This document shows, piece by piece, positions 7,728-13,627 of a stretch of DNA of 13,627 nucleotides (position 1 is the stretch's first letter; every line of letters starts with the position of its first letter). The stretch covers positions 1-13,627 of the forward strand of contig NZ_SRZM01000373.1 of assembly GCF_019402445.1 (NCBI RefSeq), read 5' to 3'. The stretch comes from Brachyspira pilosicoli (GTDB lineage Bacteria; Spirochaetota; Brachyspiria; Brachyspirales; Brachyspiraceae). The notes under the pieces were generated by a model. The model had not been told where the DNA came from. It saw nothing but the letters and a program-made list of their open reading frames with translations, and ran no database searches. The translations under genes were made by a program, and so were the position numbers.

Positions 7728-7733
7728 GAGGAT
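7728..7733 (+). promoter_or_regulatory. Ribosome binding site deciding the TTG start of rsgA
   Basis: GAGGAT lies 7 bases before the TTG at 7741. It overlaps the ATG at 7726, which itself has no upstream ribosome binding site, so that ATG is probably part of the binding site and not the start. Confidence 0.6.
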
Positions 7734-7740
7734 AAAAATC

Positions 7741-8844
7741 TTGAAAATAAGAGATATTGGCTTTGATGAATATTTTGAGAAGTTAGCATTAGAAAGTTTG
7801 AAAATTAATTCTTTAAAAGAAATTAATAATGAAGAACTTATGCCTGCTAGAGTGATAAGGATTAATAAAAGATACTATACACTTTTTTCTGACGAGGGGG
7901 AATTTCTAGCAAGAATAAAAGGAAAGATTAGATATAACTCCGAAGTACAAAGCGAGCTTCCTGTTGTTGGTGATTGGGTATTAATGAAAAAGTCTGATAA
8001 TAATGCTTTTATTGACACTATACTTACTAGAAAAAATATTTTATATAGAAAAGCTAATATTAAAAAAAATGATATTCAGGCTATAGTAAGCAATATTGAT
8101 TATGCTTTTATTATAGTAGGTATTGATAATGAGATGCCAATGTCTGCTATTGCAAGATATTTATCTGTAGTTCACACTTCTGGAATTAAGCCAATAATTG
8201 CAATAAGTAAAATTGATTTGTATGAAGATGCTGAATATAAAGAGTTATTGGATACTATAAAAGAAACTTATCCTAATGAAACAGCATTTGCCTATAGTTC
8301 AAAAACAGGAAAAAACGCTGATATATTTTTAAAATATATTAAGAAAGATACTTCATCAGTTTTTATAGGGGCATCAGGTGCTGGCAAATCTACTATTATT
8401 AATTATCTTTTGAAAGATGAGAAAATGAAAACCCAAGAGGTAAGAGAGTACGATTTTAAAGGAATGCATACTACAACACATAGAGAGCTTTTAGTGTTAG
8501 ATAGTGGAGGTGTTGTAATAGATACTCCTGGTTTAAGAAATTTAGGTTTATGGGAAGATGATAAAGGCATAAAGAAAACTTTTGAAGATTTGGAAGAGTA
8601 TGCTAAAAAATGTAAGTTTAAAGACTGTACGCACCAGCATGAACCGGATTGTTATATATTAGAACTTCTTGAAAATGATGAAATACCTTATGAAAGATAT
8701 GATGCTTATATAACACTTCTTAATGAAAATAGAGAATTACAAAAAAGTTCTATAGAGATAAAGAAAGACAGAAAAATGGCTCTTAAAAAGATAACAAAGC
8801 ATAGAAATAATTATAAGAAGATGAATGTAAAAAATAAGAAATAA
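7741..8844 (+). CDS. rsgA: Ribosome small-subunit-dependent GTPase A
   Basis: RsgA (YjeQ) is a GTPase that checks and completes assembly of the 30S subunit, releasing late assembly factors on GTP hydrolysis. The 367-residue product shows the circularly permuted G-motif order of the family. An OB-fold (~30-95) comes first, then G4 as SKID (156-159; Ser replaces the usual Asn, a variation I believe occurs in the family). G1 is GASGAGKS (210-217), G2 is the Thr-rich MHTTTH just after it, and G3 is DTPG (261-264). The C-terminal zinc site is C291-x4-C296-x-H298-x5-C304. A basic tail ends the protein, as expected for an rRNA binder. I prefer the TTG start at 7741 (MKIRDIGFDEYF), which has GAGGAT 7 bases upstream and matches the usual family N-terminus. 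The ATG at 7726 would add five residues. It has its own promoter. Confidence 0.95.
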   Translation: MKIRDIGFDEYFEKLALESLKINSLKEINNEELMPARVIRINKRYYTLFSDEGEFLARIKGKIRYNSEVQSELPVVGDWVLMKKSDNNAFIDTILTRKNILYRKANIKKNDIQAIVSNIDYAFIIVGIDNEMPMSAIARYLSVVHTSGIKPIIAISKIDLYEDAEYKELLDTIKETYPNETAFAYSSKTGKNADIFLKYIKKDTSSVFIGASGAGKSTIINYLLKDEKMKTQEVREYDFKGMHTTTHRELLVLDSGGVVIDTPGLRNLGLWEDDKGIKKTFEDLEEYAKKCKFKDCTHQHEPDCYILELLENDEIPYERYDAYITLLNENRELQKSSIEIKKDRKMALKKITKHRNNYKKMNVKNKK

Positions 8845-8908
8845 TTCATTTAATCATTTTATTTTTATTAAAAAAACAAGAAAAAACTCATAATAAATCT
8901 TTTTTAAT

Positions 8909-8966
8909 GTAAATTTATTTTATGTAATTTGTATCAATAAATCAAAACGTAAATTTATTACAAATT
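8909..8966. repeat. Repeats upstream of the ankyrin gene promoter
   Basis: An 11-bp direct repeat, GTAAATTTATT, occurs at 8909-8919 and 8949-8959, exactly 40 bp apart (about four helical turns). An 8-bp inverted pair, AATTTGTA (8926-8933) and TACAAATT (8959-8966), overlaps it. All lie just upstream of the -35 box at 8981. This could be a regulator binding region, but AT-rich DNA makes chance repeats common. Confidence 0.4.
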
Positions 8967-8980
8967 TTATTTACAAAAAA

Positions 8981-9009
8981 TTGACAAACTCTATTATATT
9001 TATTATACT
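8981..9009 (+). promoter_or_regulatory. Promoter of the ankyrin-repeat gene
   Basis: The -35 is a perfect TTGACA (8981-8986) and the -10 is TATACT (9004-9009), with a 17-bp spacer. The leader before the ATG at 9052 would be about 35 bases and holds GGAG at 9041-9044. Confidence 0.8.
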
Positions 9010-9051
9010 ATTTTTATAATGTTTGTTTTATAAATTAAACGGAGTTTTTTT

Positions 9052-9486
9052 ATGAAAAAAATTATTATTTTGATAATGCTTTTTAGTTTATCTTTATTTG
9101 GTCAAAGAAAGATGACTCCATTGATGGAAGCTTTAGAGAAAAAAGATAGCAAAAGAGCAATAGAACTTATAAATTCAGGGGCAGATATTAATACAAAAGA
9201 CAGAATGGGAGAAACTCCATTAATAGAGGCGGCTGAAGAAGGGCTACCTGAAGTTGTTAGAGTATTGATAGAAAAGAAAGCAGATTTAAATGCTGTAAAT
9301 GTTAGAAACAGAACAGCTTTAAATAGAGCTTCATATAAAGGTTATACTGAAATAGTGCGTATGTTGATTAATGCTGGTGCTGATATTAACATCAAAGATA
9401 AATATGGAAAAACAGCATTAAGCTATGCAAGCCAAAGAGGACATCAAAATATAGTTAAAATTCTAAAAGCAGCTGGTGCAAAGTAA
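9052..9486 (+). CDS. Secreted ankyrin-repeat protein
   Basis: The 144-residue product begins with a signal peptide (MKKIIILIMLFSLSLFG, ~1-17) and is otherwise four ankyrin repeats (~20-50, 52-84, 85-117, 118-144). They show the usual TPLxEAxxxG, IVRxLIxxGADIN and KTALxYASxxGHxxIVKILxxAGA patterns. Ankyrin repeats bind other proteins, and with the signal peptide this domain would act in the periplasm or outside the cell. There is no lipobox Cys and no second domain, so it is probably a soluble binding module. Its partner cannot be told from the sequence. The ATG has GGAG 7 bases upstream. It is transcribed from its own promoter and is separated from the next gene by a further promoter. Confidence 0.9.
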   Translation: MKKIIILIMLFSLSLFGQRKMTPLMEALEKKDSKRAIELINSGADINTKDRMGETPLIEAAEEGLPEVVRVLIEKKADLNAVNVRNRTALNRASYKGYTEIVRMLINAGADINIKDKYGKTALSYASQRGHQNIVKILKAAGAK

Positions 9487-9600
9487 AACTAAGTTAATTT
9501 AAAAGAATATTTTAAAATAGAATTTCTAAATAATTTTTATTAAATATTATTTTTTTATTATAAAATAATAAAAAAATATATTAAAATTATAATATTTATA

Positions 9601-9628
9601 TTGATAATAAATTTAATTATAATATAAT
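9601..9628 (+). promoter_or_regulatory. Promoter of the META-domain lipoprotein gene
   Basis: The -35 is TTGATA (9601-9606) and the -10 is TATAAT (9623-9628), with a 16-bp spacer. It ends 32 bp before the chosen ATG. Confidence 0.65.
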
Positions 9629-9648
9629 TCTCTTTACAAAATTTAATT

Positions 9649-9654
9649 GAGAGG
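9649..9654 (+). promoter_or_regulatory. Ribosome binding site deciding the lipoprotein start
   Basis: GAGAGG abuts an ATG at 9655 and lies 6 bases before the ATG at 9661. The second spacing is the workable one, so translation should start at 9661. Confidence 0.75.
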
Positions 9655-9660
9655 ATGAAA

Positions 9661-10119
9661 ATGAAAAAAATATTAATTTTAGTTCTTGCTGTTATAGGAG
9701 CAATATTCGCAGTATCTTGCGGACAATCTGCAAATACAACAACTGACAAAGCAAATGCTGCTATGATTACAGTTGATGATTTATTAGGTAAAGAGTTTTC
9801 TCTTACTAATATGTATGAAGGAAAAACAGTAACTATTGCTTTTTCTGCTACTAATATGTTAGGCGGTAAAGCTGTTATCAACAATTATTTTGGCGGTTTT
9901 ACTTTGGAAGGCGACAAAATTAAATTAAGCCCTATGGGTTCTACTAAAATGGCTGGTCCTGAAGAAGATATGAATGCAGAAATGGAATATTTACAAATAT
10001 TAAATGGTGCTGATACTATTGCTTTAGACGGCGATGTATTAACTATTACTACTACTTCTGGTACTAACTTAATTTATACTTTTACTCAAAACGTAGAAAT
10101 AGTAACTAATAATCAGTAA
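9661..10119 (+). CDS. META-domain (HslJ-like) lipoprotein
   Basis: The 152-residue product has a lipoprotein signal peptide (MKKILILVLAVIGAIFAVSC; lipobox AVSC, Cys20, acceptable for the loose spirochaete lipobox), so it should be lipid-anchored in an envelope membrane. After a Thr/Asn-rich linker comes one META domain (~37-142). It has the pattern of a strand with VTIAF, then NNYFGGF (74-80), STKMAGP (94-100), DVLTIT and LIYTF, as in E. coli HslJ. META domains are found in heat-shock or secreted proteins of unclear biochemical role. Both positions where HslJ-type domains carry cysteines (G-C-N-x-Y and M-x-C) are Asn and Gly here, so any disulfide is absent. It is a single-gene transcript with its own promoter and terminator. 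An ATG at 9655 in the same frame is rejected because the ribosome binding site abuts it. Confidence 0.8.
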   Translation: MKKILILVLAVIGAIFAVSCGQSANTTTDKANAAMITVDDLLGKEFSLTNMYEGKTVTIAFSATNMLGGKAVINNYFGGFTLEGDKIKLSPMGSTKMAGPEEDMNAEMEYLQILNGADTIALDGDVLTITTTSGTNLIYTFTQNVEIVTNNQ

Positions 10120-10152
10120 GAAATATTTAAGAAGTATTTTTTATAATAATAC

Positions 10153-10187
10153 AGAGTGTTGGATATTATTCCGGCACTCTTTTTTTA
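10153..10187 (+). terminator. Rho-independent terminator after the META lipoprotein gene
   Basis: A 10-bp stem (AGAGTGTTGG with CCGGCACTCT, two G-T wobble pairs) has an 8-base loop and is followed directly by a run of seven T. This is the only clear hairpin-plus-T-run terminator I found in the window. It separates the lipoprotein gene from the ABC transporter operon. Confidence 0.9.
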
Positions 10188-10245
10188 TTTATATGTATTA
10201 AAAAATATATATAACGCTTAAAGAATTTTATGGTTATTATTATAG

Positions 10246-10274
10246 TTGAGATTTTAGATTTTTTATATTATAAT
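10246..10274 (+). promoter_or_regulatory. Promoter of the ABC transporter-pgsA operon
   Basis: The -35 is TTGAGA (10246-10251) and the -10 is TATAAT (10269-10274), with a 17-bp spacer. The predicted leader is about 60 bases before the ATG at 10341. The rest of the gap between 10187 and 10340 shows nothing else I can name. Confidence 0.7.
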
Positions 10275-10340
10275 TCTTTCTTATTAGTTTAGATTATAAG
10301 TTATTATTTAATAAATGTTTTTTAAGGATATATATAAAAT

Positions 10341-11276
10341 ATGATTTCAGTTAAGAATTTAACTAAATATTATGATGATTTTCAGGCTTTAAAAGGCATT
10401 AGCTTTGAAATAAAATCTGGAGAGATTGTCGGTATATTAGGACCTAATGGTGCTGGTAAATCAACCACTTTAAGAATATTAACATCATATCTTTCTCCTA
10501 CAAGCGGAGATGCTATTATAGATGGAAAAAGTATTTTAGATAAAGATATAGAAATAAAAAAAATAATAGGATACCTTCCAGAATCTGCTCCTTTATATAA
10601 TGATATGTGTGTTTTTGATTATTTGGTTTATATGGCAGATATACAAGAACTAAATAGAAATAAATTATCAGAGAGACTTAATTATGTTGTGGAAGCTTGT
10701 TCTCTTAAAGATGTAATATCAAAGCCTATAGGAGAGCTTTCTAAAGGGTATAAACAGAGAGTAGGGCTTGCTGGGGCTATTATTCATGACCCTAAAATAC
10801 TTATATTAGATGAGCCTACAAATGGTCTTGACCCTAATCAAATTGTTGAAATTAGAGAGCTTATCAAAGAACTTGGAAAAGAGAAAACTGTTTTAATATC
10901 TACACACATATTAAGCGAAGTTGAGGCTACTTGTTCTAGGGCTATTATTATAAACAAAGGAACTATTATTGCTGATAATGACCCTAAACATTTAAGTGTT
11001 GATAATAAAATATCTTCTATTAAACTTTCTCTAAAAACTAATGATAACTTTGAAATTATAAAGACAAAATTAAATAGTTTAGATAATATTCAAGATATAA
11101 CTCTAGTTGAAGAAGATGATAATATAAAAACAATTATTGTAAAAACAACAGACAAAGAGCCTATTGAAAAAGTATATAAATTTATTAAAAACACAGATTG
11201 GATAATATATGAGTTTGTAAAAGAGAAAGAGAATTTAGAAACAGTATTCCACACTTTAACTAAAGGAGAAAATTGA
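10341..11276 (+). CDS. ABC transporter ATP-binding protein, GldA/NatA-like
   Basis: The 311-residue product is the ATPase subunit of an ABC-2 type transporter. All motifs are present: Walker A GPNGAGKST (34-42), signature LSKGYKQR (133-140), Walker B ILILDEP (153-159) with catalytic Glu158, D-loop GLDP, and the switch His189 in STHIL. The ~100 residues after the core form the C-terminal extension usual for GldA, NatA and CcmA-like ATPases. The protein is cytoplasmic and would pair with the permease encoded immediately downstream, whose start codon overlaps its TGA stop by one base. The following DUF4340 gene points to the GldA/GldF class and away from a drug exporter. In Bacteroidota GldA/F/G are linked to gliding; outside them the substrate of this class is unknown. 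The ATG is preceded by AAGGAT. Confidence 0.92.
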   Translation: MISVKNLTKYYDDFQALKGISFEIKSGEIVGILGPNGAGKSTTLRILTSYLSPTSGDAIIDGKSILDKDIEIKKIIGYLPESAPLYNDMCVFDYLVYMADIQELNRNKLSERLNYVVEACSLKDVISKPIGELSKGYKQRVGLAGAIIHDPKILILDEPTNGLDPNQIVEIRELIKELGKEKTVLISTHILSEVEATCSRAIIINKGTIIADNDPKHLSVDNKISSIKLSLKTNDNFEIIKTKLNSLDNIQDITLVEEDDNIKTIIVKTTDKEPIEKVYKFIKNTDWIIYEFVKEKENLETVFHTLTKGEN

Positions 11277-11998
11277 TGACTAATATTTTTTCTTTTAATA
11301 AGACAAAAATAATATTAAAAAAAGAATTAAGACATATATTTTTATCTCCAATAGCTTATATATTTTCTGCAATATTTTTAATAGCTTCAGGAATATATTT
11401 TTTCTCAAGATTTTTTATATTATCTCAAAATGATATGCAAGATTATTTTTCAATTTTGCCTTTTATACTTTCTCTTATAATACCTCCAATTACAATGGGG
11501 TTATTATCTAGCGAGTTTTCAAGCGGTTCTTATGAGTTAATAAGCACTCAATCTGTAACTACATTAGATATTATAATGGGTAAGTTTTTATCTGCTGTAG
11601 TATTTATGCTTTTTGCTTTAGTGCCTACAATACTTTATCCTATCACTTTGCTTTTTTTAGGCAGATTGGATATTGGCCCTGTGATAGGCGGATATGTTGG
11701 AAGCGTATTTTTAATATCAGCTTTATGTGCTATAGGTATATTTGCTTCATCTGTTACAAAAAATCAAATAATAGCCTTGATTGTTGCTTTGGCTATAATG
11801 ATATCTCTTAATATATTATTAAAATTCTTAGGACTTCTTTTTCCTAATACTTCTAATTTTATATTATTTATTAGCGGGGATTATCATTTTGCTAATATTG
11901 CAAGAGGGGTAATAGATTTAAGAGATATTATTTATTTTCTTTCTATAACAACTATATTTTTGTATTTAGCAAATATCATTCTTCAAAATAGAAAATAA
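11276..11998 (+). CDS. ABC-2 type permease, GldF-like
   Basis: The 240-residue membrane protein has six predicted membrane segments: a first one around LSPIAYIFSAIFLIASGIYF, one after FSILPFILSLIIPP, then segments in the SAVVFMLFALVPTILYPI, SVFLISALCAIGIFASS and IIALIVALAIMISL regions and a last near the C-terminus. The E-F-S-S-G-S-Y-E stretch between segments 2 and 3 is typical of ABC-2 permeases, where a cytoplasmic coupling helix touches the ATPase. I chose the ATG at 11276, which has GGAG 8 bases before it; an in-frame TTG at 11273 is closer than ideal. The start overlaps the ATPase stop in TGATG, so the two subunits are translationally coupled. It is a single permease half, so it presumably works as a dimer. 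No fused GldG-like periplasmic domain is present. Confidence 0.88.
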   Translation: MTNIFSFNKTKIILKKELRHIFLSPIAYIFSAIFLIASGIYFFSRFFILSQNDMQDYFSILPFILSLIIPPITMGLLSSEFSSGSYELISTQSVTTLDIIMGKFLSAVVFMLFALVPTILYPITLLFLGRLDIGPVIGGYVGSVFLISALCAIGIFASSVTKNQIIALIVALAIMISLNILLKFLGLLFPNTSNFILFISGDYHFANIARGVIDLRDIIYFLSITTIFLYLANIILQNRK

Positions 11999-12016
11999 TA
12001 TAATTAGGATAAACGT

Positions 12017-13015
12017 ATGAACAAAAACTTAAAAAAAATAATAATTCTTTTAGTGGTATTAATAATTATTAGCTTTGCTGCTTTTTTTACTACTAAATAT
12101 AAAAAACAGCAATTAATAGCAAATAAACCAAGAACTCAGATTTTTGAGCTTAATGAAACCAATGTAAATAAATATCATCTTATATATGATAATCAGGATA
12201 TAACAGTAGAAAAAAAGAATGATGTTTGGACTATAACTTCCCCAGAGAACAATTATAAAGTTGATCAAATGGAAGCTTTTGCTAATGTTAAGAACTTTAA
12301 TACTCTTAATATAGATTTGATAATAACAAATTTAAGCGAGGTTGATTCTTTTGGTTTGGATAATCCAACTAATGAGTTTACAGTTTGGGATGGAAAAAAA
12401 GAACATAAAATATATGTTGGAAATAAAACTCCTGATGGTGAAAGATATTATGTAAAATATAATGATGAGTATTTTAGTGTGGAGTATGTTTATATAGAGG
12501 CTCTTAAAAAAACAATAGATATGTTGAGAGATAAAGAGATATTTGAAAGCCCTATAGTTTTAGATTCTGTAACAACTGTAGAAATCGCTACTAAAGATTA
12601 TACTAATACTATAAAAAAATTAAATAGAACTAATTGGGTTGTAGATGATTTGGCTGAGCAGACTGATTTGGATAAAGCATATAGAGATTATGAAACTTTA
12701 TCTTTAGTTAAGGCATCTGCTTTTGTATATGACCAAGATTTAATGAAACAGTTATTTAAAATTCCAGATGCTGTTATTACAATATATATGCAAGATAATA
12801 CTAAAGAGGTTTATGAATTAGTATATACCGTAGATGATAAGATATATGTAATGCCTAAAAGTGGTATAGTGTATGAAGTAGATTATTCCATATATGATGC
12901 TGCTATGAGAAGTAAGGATTATTATGAAAAAAGTGACAGTGTAGAAGACACTGAAGAAGCATTAGATTATACAGATGAAGAAAGTCTTAAATTATACGAA
13001 GGTTTAGAAAAATAA
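12017..13015 (+). CDS. DUF4340 membrane-anchored protein of the ABC transporter operon
   Basis: The 332-residue product has an N-terminal membrane anchor or uncleaved signal (~8-25) and an extracytoplasmic body. The body matches the DUF4340 pattern: VEKKNDVWTITSP (64-76), the hallmark SFGLDNPTNEFTVWDG (111-126), then IYVGNKTPDGERYYVKYND (132-150). A second, weaker copy begins near KIPDAVITIYMQDN (248-261). The last ~30 residues are acidic (VEDTEEALDYTDEES). DUF4340 proteins are commonly encoded next to GldA/GldF-like ABC transporters, usually after a GldG-like subunit, and are thought to act with them; their biochemical role is unknown. It follows the permease by 18 bp with a GGAT ribosome binding site. 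Family membership is fairly sure; the role in the transporter complex is inferred from position. Confidence 0.85.
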   Translation: MNKNLKKIIILLVVLIIISFAAFFTTKYKKQQLIANKPRTQIFELNETNVNKYHLIYDNQDITVEKKNDVWTITSPENNYKVDQMEAFANVKNFNTLNIDLIITNLSEVDSFGLDNPTNEFTVWDGKKEHKIYVGNKTPDGERYYVKYNDEYFSVEYVYIEALKKTIDMLRDKEIFESPIVLDSVTTVEIATKDYTNTIKKLNRTNWVVDDLAEQTDLDKAYRDYETLSLVKASAFVYDQDLMKQLFKIPDAVITIYMQDNTKEVYELVYTVDDKIYVMPKSGIVYEVDYSIYDAAMRSKDYYEKSDSVEDTEEALDYTDEESLKLYEGLEK

Positions 13016-13044
13016 TTTTATAAAAACAATTTAAGGATAAAATT

Positions 13045-13602
13045 ATGAAAAAACATATTCCTAATTTACTTAGCTTCAGCAGAATTATTTTGTCGCCATT
13101 AGTGATATTTTTATATTTTTATAACTCTATCATTACGGCAATACTAGCTTTAATATTTTTAATTATATTAGAGATAACTGATGCTTTAGATGGTATGTTA
13201 GCGAGAAAGTTTAATATAGTAAGTGATTTGGGTAAAGTGTTAGACCCTTTTGCTGACACAGTTTTTCACATCACTATGTTTACAATATTCTTGTATGAAG
13301 GTTCTATGCCTATGTGGATGTATATTATTTCGCTTTATAGGGATATGTTTTCTATGTTTGTAAGGATACTTGGAGGGCTTAGAGGGTTTGCTGTGGCTGC
13401 CAAATTTAGCGGAAAATTAAAGACTGCTTCAAGGGCTATGGCTGTTGTGATAATATTTTTAATAAAGATACTTAAATATACTTCTATAGCTTTGCCTTAT
13501 GATAAAATAATATATTACAGTTTACTTGTTGTAACAATTATTACAATATATTCATTTTTTGATTATATGCCACTTCTTAAAGGAAAGACCGAGAAGAAAT
13601 AA
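13045..13602 (+). CDS. pgsA: Phosphatidylglycerophosphate synthase (CDP-alcohol phosphatidyltransferase)
   Basis: PgsA transfers a phosphatidyl group from CDP-diacylglycerol to glycerol-3-phosphate, the committed step to phosphatidylglycerol and cardiolipin, in the cytoplasmic membrane. The 185-residue product contains the full CDP-alcohol phosphotransferase motif D46-x2-D49-G50-x2-A53-R54-x8-G63-x3-D67-x3-D71. It starts IPNLLSFSRIILSP, typical of PgsA, and contains the R-x(n)-G-K-L-K-T stretch (near 127-131) that favours PgsA over phosphatidylserine or choline synthases. About five to six membrane segments are visible. It has the expected length. It lies 29 bp after the DUF4340 gene with AAGGAT before the ATG, so it is probably the last gene of the transporter operon. 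The remaining 25 bp to the window end show no terminator. Confidence 0.88.
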   Translation: MKKHIPNLLSFSRIILSPLVIFLYFYNSIITAILALIFLIILEITDALDGMLARKFNIVSDLGKVLDPFADTVFHITMFTIFLYEGSMPMWMYIISLYRDMFSMFVRILGGLRGFAVAAKFSGKLKTASRAMAVVIIFLIKILKYTSIALPYDKIIYYSLLVVTIITIYSFFDYMPLLKGKTEKK

Positions 13603-13627
13603 ATATTTGTATTGTTTTTGATTTAAT

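Noticed and set aside
8869..8909. Possible terminator after rsgA (ATTAAAAAA and TTTTTTAAT)
   Set aside because: The stem would be A-T only with a loop of more than 20 bases, and has no GC core. Such pairs are expected by chance in this composition.
9558..9884. A 108-codon minus-strand frame overlapping the lipoprotein gene
   Set aside because: It runs antisense through the lipoprotein signal peptide and promoter, ends in a poly-Ile/Phe tail and has no ribosome binding site.

Overview
The window is very AT-rich, with promoters close to the TTGACA/TATAAT consensus and GGAT/GAGG-type ribosome binding sites. Its gene content includes a GldA/GldF-type ABC transporter with a DUF4340 partner, a secreted ankyrin protein, a META-domain lipoprotein and a GAF/PP2C phosphatase. 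This fits a low-GC host-associated bacterium. My best guess is an intestinal spirochaete of the genus Brachyspira, but that is inferred from composition and gene mix, since no rRNA or marker gene is present.

Left end (1-1421): the 3' part of a pentapeptide-type membrane protein gene runs in from outside the window. Tail to tail with it is a BrnT/BrnA-type toxin-antitoxin module on the minus strand. The toxin gene carries an in-frame TAG at codon 6, where this family normally has the Trp of its F-x-W-D start, so it looks disabled while the antitoxin is intact. A perfect 29-bp direct repeat brackets the module. One copy is the last nine codons and stop of the upstream gene; the other is non-coding and lies beyond the toxin start. 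This suggests a cassette inserted at, or recombined into, the 3' end of a gene.

Minus-strand block (1422-7565): a 617-residue protein of uncertain function, with an N-terminal part resembling the TraB/ChaN/Tiki fold, lies 6 bp downstream of a class A penicillin-binding protein (PBP1A), probably as an operon. Upstream is a separate GAF-GAF-PP2C (RsbU/SpoIIE-type) phosphatase gene with its own promoter.

Plus-strand block (7672-13602): ribosome-assembly GTPase rsgA, a secreted ankyrin-repeat protein and a META-domain lipoprotein each have their own promoter. The lipoprotein gene ends in a clear rho-independent terminator. A four-gene run follows: ABC ATPase, ABC-2 permease, DUF4340 membrane-anchored protein and the phospholipid synthase pgsA, with overlaps or gaps of at most 29 bp. 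The GldG-type subunit that often accompanies such transporters is not present here.

Several genes start at TTG or GTG (PBP1A, the phosphatase, probably rsgA), and ribosome binding sites were used to set these starts. No tRNA, rRNA, CRISPR array, insertion sequence or gene-free stretch above 300 bp was seen.
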